From Phytophthora hibernalis (Eukaryota > Oomycota > Peronosporomycetes > Peronosporales > Peronosporaceae), in NCBI GenBank assembly GCA_012656075.1, contig JAAKBF010000100.1:1-64000 (forward strand): DNA of 64,000 nucleotides, written 5' to 3'. The first letter of the stretch is position 1. The number at the start of each line of letters is the position of its first letter. The notes below the pieces were generated by a model. It was not told the origin of the DNA. It saw only the letters and a list, made by a program, of their open reading frames with translations, and did no database searches. The position numbers were made by a program, and so were the translations under genes. Shown piece by piece: positions 55,935-64,000 of this stretch.

Positions 55935-57045
55935 ATGGTCCGACTCGGCCTGTCCGACAGCATGCGCTCCGACGTGGCGCTGGAGCACACGGAGCCTCTA
56001 CACACAGCGACCCACCGTCGAGCACCTCGTCGTCCACGCGTCTCTCCACCCACAGCAGAAACGGGAGCGTCCAGCGACCAGCAGAAGCGGAGAAAGGCGC
56101 TTCCCTTTAGGACCCTTTTAGGCGGCGTATTGTGCCTTGTTTTGCTCGCCACGGGGCTGCGAGTGTTCGTCCCGCCTCTGCGCGTCTGGCAGCGCAACAC
56201 GTCGCAGGTTGCAGCGCAGTTTGATCAGCTGGAGAGGCGCATTTCGCTGCTGGGGAGGGACACGACGAGGCTCAAGACGACGGCCGACGCGTTCCTCCAG
56301 CGCTGCCAGGAGGCGCAGGTGGCGGCCTCCACGAGGACGCAGATGCTGCAGACGTCGGGTGACAAGAGCTTCCGAGACCAGAAAAAGACGCAGCTGGAGG
56401 AGCACGAGCAGGTCCAGAAGGAGGTGAGGCGCTACTACGCCCAGCAGCAGCGGAAGCTCCAGGAGACCAGGGCTCGACTCGTGCAGATGAACGTGACGCT
56501 GCCGGTTCAGATTGCAGTGAGGTCAGTGCCTGAGAGCTGGCAGCAGAGACTGTTGGGGGATGATGTTGTGGGTGATGAGCTTGGAGTTGTGAGGGAGGAG
56601 CTGTCTTCCATTGCAGAGACAAGTTTCAAGCGAGAGGACAGTGATGGAAACTACTCGCGACTGAGTGTGAAGTATTTATCGCTTCAGACGAGCTCTGAGA
56701 GCAAAACGGAGACGAAGCGGTCGACTTGGCACGGATCAATCTTCCTCTTCTACGCGTGTGTGATGTGCGTTTCGGCTGGATACCTCTGGAACGCGGTATC
56801 GAGGAAGAAGGAGCTGGTGGAAGACAAGTGGACGTGGTCACCAGTTCCAAAGGTGTTAGGTCGCGTGAAGACATTACTGAGTTCGGTCGTGGTACGTTGG
56901 TGTGAAGTCACTTGCTGCAGCTTAAAATCCAAGCTTAATTTTGTGATGGTGTTGATTTTTTCAGGTTATTGAAGATTTAAGAGAAAGCAGCAGCGAAGAC
57001 GGCACTGCTCATTCGTTGGAGCACGTCGAACATATCGAACTCTGA
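55935..57045 (+). CDS. Two-TM protein with luminal coiled coil, unknown function
   Basis: Start at the ATG 55935 (upstream in-frame codons have no ATG); exon 1 to 56891, intron 56892-56964 (73 bp, phase 0), exon 2 to the stop 57043-57045; 345 residues. Order: about 60 basic, Pro/Ser-rich cytosolic residues; TM1 (TLLGGVLCLVLLATGLRVFV); a long heptad-like segment (SQVAAQFDQLERRISLLGRD ... EEHEQVQKEVRRYYAQQQRK); TM2 near residue 270 (SIFLFYACVMCVSAGYLW); a cytosolic tail ending acidic (EDLRESSSEDGTAHSLEHVE). No family recognised. The start lies 79 bp after the REV7 stop, so its promoter must be minimal. Golgi/ER tethering proteins can have this shape, but that is a guess. Confidence 0.8.
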
Positions 57046-57180
57046 GTAGTTCATTCGCTAGTATTTACGTACTTTAAATTACGATAGGAGAGACTGTAGT
57101 GCGGATCAGTGTGTTTTTATCGGTGGTCGTATTCATGAATCAATACAAAGTGCAACCCCATTTCTGCTGTCTGAATATCT

Positions 57181-60100
57181 TTACGCAGTTTCGAACGACT
57201 TGGTTCCATGTTGGACAGATACACCCTTGCCACCGGATTTTGGTGTTGTTGCTGGCCCTTGCCCACAAATTGCTCGACGGATAAGTTCCTTCTTCCGCTC
57301 AAACGACGTGCGGACACTAGCAGGAGTGTCGGATATGTAATCCATTATCACGTACACGATGAGGATCGCAGCATGCTCCAGCACCAACGCGACAATGAAG
57401 CGCGAAGAAATGCTAAGGCATGAAAACTCTGGCCCCATACTATTATAAGCAAACAATGAGCAATCCAGGTTAGTGATTGAAAACAACAACCTAGAGGCAG
57501 GAGGTTTACATACCTGAAGTCTTTTCCATCAAAGCGCTCTAGTGATGTGCATTCGGCGATAAAGTACTCGAGCTCACCGGTACTCAAACAGATAAGCCCC
57601 ACGACCACAAAGATGGCCAAGAACAGTGTGATAAACAGCATCTTATCCCACTGGCCGATGCTGTTCGACTTTCGCGGCACCGGTCGCCGACGCAGCAAAA
57701 CGAGCTTGTAAAATGAGTTTTGAATGTGGATGACATTGTTCGCGAATGCAGCCATGGCACAGAATGGCCATACAACCGAAAACATCACGACGTATCCCTG
57801 GACACGTTGAACATCGGTGATAATGAGTAACAACAACGCGCTGTACAAAGCTGAAAGCGAGCACTTACGTATTGAATGACCATTCGTAAGTAGTCCGGCT
57901 GCAGTACACATGTCGACGTTAGCACATTGATTGTCAGTGAAAAAAATGGTTATAGAATCCATTTACTCACGAATGCATTGTACAGAGGTAGTTGGCTTTC
58001 TTCAAGGACGTCGTCGGCTGTCATGAAGTCTGATGATGCAAAGAAAAAGAGAAGTTTAGCCTCAAAGTGTCCATTGTGAAGAAGTTGGATTTACGCCACT
58101 TACATTTCTCGTTTTCGAACCCTTCCAGGGTGGGTATCGATACCCCGAGCGCTTCTTCAAGATACGGGATTCGAATCGGTGTCATCATTTGCAGCTAATT
58201 TATTCATCAAAGACACCAAGAAAGACAAGTTAATCTTTGAGGCTCCAAAGTCCGCGGAATATGCTGCTTACCTCAATTTTAGTCTTGAATGCTACTGATC
58301 GTGATGAAGGCGATTGCGAATCACTGGAAAGATTCTCGAAGGACGAATGATACTCTGAAAGTGCGAGAAGCGTCTCTGCGGGGTTGGCCTTCATGATCTT
58401 TTTCGCCAGCTTAGATGCCCTCAGCGTCTCCCGCCGGAAAATAATCGGTAGCGAGGTATCGATGAGAAGGTTTAGCGCTTGAGTGATCAAGAGTGGGGTA
58501 ACAAATGCCGTCGACATATCAATGACACCACCATGCCACTGGACAGTTAGCTTGGTATACGTTAGATTCGCCGATAACCACGTTTCCACCACGTCCCCAA
58601 ACGGTATGATCACGAACGAAATGAGCATGAACCATAGAAAGAAAGAGATCCAATTGATAGCAAAGAGACGATTGACCATCGTCCGCTGGAAATGCGCTTC
58701 CATGACGTGATTCTCTCGGGTCACGAAAAAGTTGATGAGCTTCACACTCAGCAAATACACGGCAATGTCTAGAGAGATACCCAGTAGAATTCCTTGCGCA
58801 AAGATGTAGAACCATCTCCCCGTAAGCAAAATCGGCCTCTCCGTATTGAAACATGACAGGAATGCAATGCAATCGGGGCACTTGCTACACACTGGAGCCA
58901 TCATAGCAGCAGTGTACCATTGTAGGAAAAATGCGGTTCCAACAACGTACGTCGCAATGAACAATGCAAAAACCATGAATGTTTGAATGTAAGCAGGAAT
59001 GCGCCACAACGAATTGTAGTACGGCTCACGGAATAGCAGCATGCCATGGGTGTCCACGACATCACGATAGCCTTGCGGTTTGAACGTTGCATTAGGATAA
59101 TCAGCTTCTTTGAACAGTCTGAGGTTCCAGGCATCATTCAGCAGATTGTTCTGCCTCGTCCAAGTTTTGAGAAAGGAAGTGCCCCAAATTGTGACCGTGC
59201 AAAACCCGAAAATGCACAGAGTTCTCATGTATGCCACTGCCCCAACCCACCGACACGACACATACACTGCGCACCCAACGAGGGCAGGAATCAGCAAGCA
59301 CTTCGTGTACACGAACAAAAAGCTGAAGTAGAACGCTACACGCTCTCCATAGTAGTAGCGAATCTCATTTGTGATCTCTGTTGACTTCCACCACCACTGT
59401 CCGCATTTGGACAGCAGCATGTTGTCTACGTGCCGATTGTGAAGTGGAAAGCAGGACATGATAATCGTTTCGTTTCGATTGACCTCCTCAAATGAGATGT
59501 TTGCTCCAGGAGGACTCAACTCTTCCACATTAGCCGTGGACGTTATTATGCGGGCAATAGTCTGGATTCGTTCAGCAGGGGTAAATTTCTCGTCATCCTC
59601 CATCGCTACCTCTTCTGAATCGTTGAGAACCTCTTCTTGCGCTACGGGTGATTCCACATCTCCGATGGTACTGGAGGCGATGAGTTCCTCAATTTCGGAT
59701 GGTACTTCACCTACAGCTCCGATCTGAAGCCAGCGCTCAAGCACCAGTCGACTCTTTTCCGTTAGCAACCTCGACGGCGATGGACGTAGAAGCAGAATCA
59801 GGTACTTTCGAGAGTACAAGGTGCTCGAAAGCACAGACACCTCCAATCCAGCATTGATACAGCGGGTAAGCACCTCCAGCTGCCGCTTTCCCACCGCATC
59901 CAGACCATTCCTTGCTAAAATGCGTGGCGTGGTGGGTTTGTTGTGCAAGATTAAAGCAAACTCATACTTCATCTGGTAGTCTGTTACAGGAACACTCGCA
60001 ATGGTGTTTCCATGACGAGGGACCAGACTCGAGGCAGAGCGTTCTTCGACTTGGGCGATGAAAACCGTGGAGACGGCAATGTTCCCCTACATCAGAGGAC

Positions 60101-60537
60101 GGGGCCAAATGCTGGACCAGATACTCCAGCGACTTCGTGTACGTTCGCGGGCGAAACATAGGCCCCGATTCCAAGAGCTGCCAGTCCGCTGATCCGGTGT
60201 AGCTCTTAACACGACGGTGCATGTAGGGGATGGCGTGTCTAGTTCCTTCTTCCACGGTGCCTCCTTCCACGGCTTCGTCCCGTTTCGACATGGCTTCTGT
60301 CACAGCGTCACTAGAGAGCGATGACTTGAACAAATTCAACCGGAAATCAACTTTTGGGTCTACACGACGGTGTCGAATCACTGAAGGTGCGGTCCCTGGT
60401 CCACCTTCATCGCTTTCAGCTGCAGGAGCAGAAGTTTGGGTCGCTGACGGTGGCCGCAGATCGAGCTGCTCGTCAGGAGCGAAAGTCCGAAGTCTTTGCA
60501 GCCCGGACTTGCCTTTGGCTGGACCCTTGTCCGCCAT
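57181..60537 (-). CDS. Anoctamin (TMEM16) family channel/scramblase, one apparent frameshift
   Basis: Six exons (minus): 60537-58272, 58194-58104, 58029-57971, 57898-57869, 57797-57514, 57412-57181; introns 71-101 bp, phases consistent; about 986 residues. Anoctamin landmarks: IRYYYGERVAFYFSFLFVYT, RMVIQYGYVVMFSVVWPF, KLVLLRRRPVPRKSNSIGQW, RFIVALVLEHAAILIVYVIM, and at least eight hydrophobic helices. The N-terminal roughly 400 residues are cytosolic. Exon 4 is only 30 nt. In exon 1 the frame shifts by one base at a four-C run (60084-60087 on the plus strand). With one base fewer, SSDVG joins NIAVSTVFIAQVEERS and the frame is continuous to KYEFALILHNKP, so this is either an assembly error or a recent mutation. 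ATG 60537 is chosen; an upstream in-frame ATG at 60591 is possible. The family conducts Cl- or scrambles lipids under Ca2+ control. Confidence 0.9.
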
Positions 60538-60718
60538 CGCAACGTTTACGCTCGTAGGAACACAGGAACTTGCCAAACTCTTGTAGCCCACTGCTCTGAG
60601 ATCACTTCAACTTGAGCAGTTTTGCGCACGAAGAGACGCGTCGTTTCGCGTCCTGCATAGCAGGAGTCTCAATTGAGCAATATCGGAGACTTCAACTCTT
60701 CACTACACACAGACAATC
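60538..60718. promoter_or_regulatory. 181-bp bidirectional promoter, anoctamin / GAF protein
   Basis: The start codons of the two divergent genes are 181 bp apart (127 if the anoctamin ATG at 60591 is used). CTCTTCACTACACACAGACA just before the GAF start is the kind of pyrimidine/CA tract found at oomycete transcription starts; no TATA box is evident. Confidence 0.55.
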
Positions 60719-62589
60719 ATGGACCCGCAGACTGCGGAGGCTGGCGAGGCCTACCTCAACTCCATGGGATTTCGGTCCCTCATCGAGTGGATGACAGCGG
60801 AAGCACTTCTGTCCCGACCGAATGACCCCCTGACATTCCTACAGTCTCTGCTGCAGGAAAAATCGGAGAGGTATCATTCGCCTGCTTTACTGCACCGGGT
60901 ACCCGAGTTAATAGTTGACTGTTGACATCGCTGTGAGACAGAGAAAAAGTGGCGAGAAGTTCCTGCCGGAGCATTCACTTGCGTACATCAAGCAGTGCTA
61001 CGCTGCTGCGAGGTGTGAGATGCTATTCAGTGCATTATTGGAAGATATATATTGGTTCTGATGCAGGGTGTCTGTACTAGTGCATCGGCTGACGAGAACG
61101 GTCGGATTCTGGTCAAACCTCGCAAATTCGCGTACGTCTTGCAACAATGTAGGTTATCACTATTTGAGAAGTACTTATGACCATGTTTTACCAGACCCCT
61201 GTCGCTGCCAAAGTGCCAGCCCCCGAGCAACATGGCAACGACCCAGCATTGGTCCATCGGCTGTCGAAGATGGAGCAGGTTATTCAAGCTTGCCGCATAA
61301 TCGGATCAGAGTTGGATCCGACGGAAGGTTGGTTGCAGCCTTGATTTCTACATGATGATTTTGTCTCTTTCTCACCGCTTCGTGAATTCTTGCATGATAC
61401 CTCAGCAACTAAGATCATCATCAAGCAAGCCTGCTCCGTCTTAAATGCAGAGAGAGCGACTCTTTTCATTTACGTAAGATGGCCTCCCTCCTATCTGGCC
61501 CTTCACTTTGACCACAGTTTACTAACAACCTTTCAATCTTTCGCAGGAAAGAGCAACGGATATGCTGATATTGAAAGTGTCGGAAGGAGCCACAGATATT
61601 CATGTACCCTACGGAAAGGTAACACTTTGCCTACATCAGCCCACTCCGATTGACATCGCACTAAAACGAACATGATTTTATGTCGTCAGGGAATTGCAGG
61701 CACTGTGGCCGCAACCGGCAAAGCAATGAACATTTCGGACGCGTACGCAGATCCGAATTTCGATTCGCAGTATGACCAACGCAATGGTTACCAAACGCGC
61801 TCAATGTTGTGCGTACCAGTCCGCAATAGATCAAACAATACCGTAGGAGTCATGCAGGTGCTCAACAAGATGTCCGTCGACAAAAAGGCAAGCTTTTCAG
61901 ATGAAGACGAAGAGATCCTCATAATCCTGGCAGCTCAAGCGGGTGTGGCACTCAACAATGCTGAAACGCACGCCATGGCCTGTATCGCTCGTGAGCGTGT
62001 CAAAGACGTGCTGAGTATTGTACAAGACATGCATCGAGACCTGGGCTTTATCTCGCTAATGTTCACGATTTCGACTCGTGTTCAGAAATTTGTCAACTCA
62101 GACCGGTGCACCCTCTACATTGTAGACCGTGCGAAGAATGAGCTATGGACTTTGCAGGGTGAGGTGAACATCCGAGTGCCGTTGAATCAGGGCATTGCCG
62201 GTGCTGTCGCACAAAACAACGAGACTATCAACCTCGCCAATGCCTACGACGATCCGCGATTCAACTCGGACTTTGACCAAAAACTCGGTTACCAGACTCG
62301 CAGTGTGCTGGCTATGCCTCTTCGTAATGCATCTGGTGAAATTATTGCTGTCGTACAGCTAATTAACAAGCTGGACTCAAGTGGTGTGTTCTCGACGGAC
62401 GACGAGGAGCTGCTTGCCACCTTCTTACATATCGCTGGGCCGATTCTCTTCAACTCACACTCGCATTTGGCTTCGTCATCGCAAAATAAGGAGGAGGTTG
62501 GAACAGAGTTCACCGGGAAGAGTACACGCGGGGGACAAGACGTCGTGGAGATGAACGTCATTTCGGAGAATGACGAGGAAGAAGCGTAA
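60719..62589 (+). CDS. Tandem-GAF protein with N-terminal docking-like helix
   Basis: Predicted exons: 60719-60870, 60944-61012, 61067-61148 (least certain), 61195-61327, 61406-61473, 61547-61618, 61690-62589. The start gives EAYLNSMGFRSLIEWMTAEA and RPNDPLTFLQSLLQEKS, resembling RII/Dpy-30-type dimerisation-docking domains. GAF-A begins ATKIIIKQACSVLNAERATL and contains YGKGIAGTVAATGKAM, DQRNGYQTRSMLCVPVRN and NK...FSDEDEE. GAF-B has INLANAYDDPRFNSDFDQKL, GYQTRSVLAMPLRN and NK...FSTDDEE. Both show the N-K-x(n)-F-x3-D-E motif of cyclic-nucleotide-binding GAFs (PDE/adenylyl cyclase type), but no catalytic domain follows. A cyclic-nucleotide sensor scaffold, perhaps flagellar, is an inference. 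Ends in an acidic tail. Confidence 0.85.
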
Positions 62590-62684
62590 ATACAGCCATA
62601 TGTAGTCGATAGTGGCAGCGCACACAAAAATAGTTCCTTTCAGCTAAGTCTCATTCATCTTCACCACCACAAACGTATACGTTG

Positions 62685-64000
62685 ATGCCACTTCCCTCTC
62701 GCCTTTCCGGTGTGAGGTCCCCGCTTCCAGCAAAACCACGCCATCTAGAGCCCGCTGCGGTATTCAGTGAAACGAAACTAGCGCTGGCAATCCAGACCCT
62801 TGACACAGCATGGAAAAACTCGAAGTACCTGACAACACCACCAGATAGCGAGGAGAAGTTTATCAACAGTTGTTCTTCATCGATGCTGCTGTCAGACTCA
62901 CTACGTGAAGCATTGTGCACGTTGCTCGAGATTGCAACCGGTTTTGATCAACCAGATTTGGGGACCAAGTCGAAGCTGGTTACAATTTGCACAGCACGAG
63001 TACTTGGGTGTTTGAAGCGATTTGTGGCAAGTTGCACAGACAAGAAACCTGCAATAGGGGAATGCTGCGAACACAAATGTGAGCAGCAGTTGCTTCATCT
63101 CGCATTGATGAGTATACTTTTCCGCATGTGTCGGGAATCAGAGATAGCATGCAGCGTGGTGAAGGAGGGCCTGCACACTTTTTGATCAGAATGTGCACAG
63201 CAAACGAAATGTGGAAACTTGACTTGAACGCTGGTATGGATGTGGAAGAGGAGCAAGCAGCTCACACACAAAAAGTGGAACCATTTGATCCTTTAGATCT
63301 CATGATCGCCATTGATCCATTTGACTGGTGCTACCAGTCATTATGCACTCGGTTGTTCAAAGAAAACACACATGCCTACTTTATTCCTGTTGGGCCTCGA
63401 TCACTGATCTATTTGCTCCGGGATACCCAATACCCACCGATGAAGTATCAGAGTTTGAGCAGCAGACACACACAGGCAAAGGACCTCGAGAAAAGAGCTC
63501 CAAACACCGAAAACTTCCGTCAATTTTCACTTTTCCACTGCACAACTCAGAGGAAAACCATGCTTCGCCCAACACACTTCAGTACAGATTAACACCTCTA
63601 TGTAAGGAAGATCGTTCAACACTACATGAACAGCGTGAAATTCGTTGTCTGTGGAGTGTGGTGCTCAACGATGGATCAACGAGACATCTGGCCCTACGAT
63701 CACTCATTGCGCTTGCGATTTATCTTCCACGACCGTCACTGGAGTACAGATCTATTTTACGTGAAAGGGAGTTAATTTGCCGAGCTCTCCATACGTACAA
63801 TGATTTGCCCCAGAATCAACTTGTTTTGAAAAAGCATTGTCTTGGGTGAGTGGTGAGCATACTTCTAATAGCGAGACACGACGCAATGAGCTACTGCCGT
63901 TCCAGTTAGTTGCTACCAAAGGGGCAACTTTGAAGCGCATGGCTCGTTCTGCGTTGCCATTATTTGTTGAAGAACAGATCACTAATTCAGACATAAGCAT
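62685..64000 (+). CDS. Unrecognised helical protein, incomplete at the window edge, three homopolymer breaks
   Basis: From ATG 62685 the frame gives ALAIQTLDTAWKNSKYL, SDSLREALCTLLEIATGF and ARVLGCLKRFVASC, helical repeat-like and ending at a TGA at 63184. Adding one T to the T5 run at 63179-63183 continues it (LIRMCTANEMWKLDLNAGMD, SLCTRLFKENTHAYFIPVGP). One more C at 63433-63435 continues into TDEVSEFEQQTHTGKGPREK and REIRCLWSVVLNDGSTRHLA. One more T at 63824-63827 continues into LSWVSGEHTSNSETRRNELL to the window end. Each break is a single missing base in a homopolymer, so consensus error is the simplest reading; a dying gene is the alternative. I do not recognise the family. Its start lies 95 bp after the GAF gene. 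Confidence 0.6.

Noticed and set aside
56118..56622. Minus-strand ORFs opposite the two-TM coiled-coil gene
   Set aside because: The plus strand has ATG, two TM helices, heptads and a clean splice; the minus ORFs are Leu/Arg/Ser-rich shadows.

Overview
The window looks like a piece of an oomycete nuclear genome (Peronosporales, Phytophthora-like). The evidence is eukaryotic genes with very short GT-AG introns (about 50-100 bp), tight intergenic gaps, divergent gene pairs sharing tiny promoters, a U6 snRNA gene, eukaryotic tRNAs, and a mixture of PIF/Harbinger, Tc1/mariner-like, Ty3/gypsy-chromodomain and Ty1/copia elements. The species call is inference; no rRNA or species-diagnostic gene is present.

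Layout. (1) 1-20600 is a head-to-tail tandem array: 120 bp of one unit, then 16 near-identical units of about 1.28 kb. Each unit carries, on the minus strand, the middle/C-terminal part of a major-facilitator sugar transporter. The array runs directly into the rest of that transporter (20601-21020), so the repeat was amplified from inside a transporter gene or pseudogene. (2) 21.4-23.0 kb holds an unrecognised broken gene and a frameshifted DD34E transposase. (3) 24.06-26.6 kb is a small-RNA cluster: tRNA-Ser(GCU), a stray fragment of the array unit, a Trp-like tRNA, U6 snRNA, and a truncated inverted copy of the tRNA-Ser locus. (4) 26.6-33.8 kb is AT-rich or repeat-rich and contains degraded coding sequence (including a broken SET-domain gene) and a 350-bp-arm inverted repeat. 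(5) 33.8-41.7 kb is a transposon nest: two PIF/Harbinger elements stand back to back, sharing one TAA target-site duplication, and an outer 21-bp inverted repeat flanks both. (6) 43.2-51.2 kb is a decayed Ty3/gypsy element with antisense ORFs, followed by a Ty1/copia fragment joined to a second copy of the gypsy leader.

(7) 51.6-64.0 kb is gene-dense and mostly intact: an Mrs2/CorA Mg2+ channel, TFIIE-beta, REV7/MAD2L2, a two-TM coiled-coil protein, an anoctamin (TMEM16), a tandem-GAF protein with a possible RII/Dpy-30-type docking helix, and the start of an unrecognised helical protein. TFIIE-beta/REV7 and anoctamin/GAF are divergent pairs with 95-bp and 181-bp shared promoters. The sharp change from repeats to packed genes at about 51.5 kb matches the gene-sparse/gene-dense partition known for Phytophthora genomes.

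Single-base disruptions in homopolymers (60084, 63179, 63433, 63824) occur in otherwise healthy genes. They could be consensus errors of the assembly, so frameshifts elsewhere should be read with that caveat. Exon coordinates are my own manual splice predictions from the sequence.
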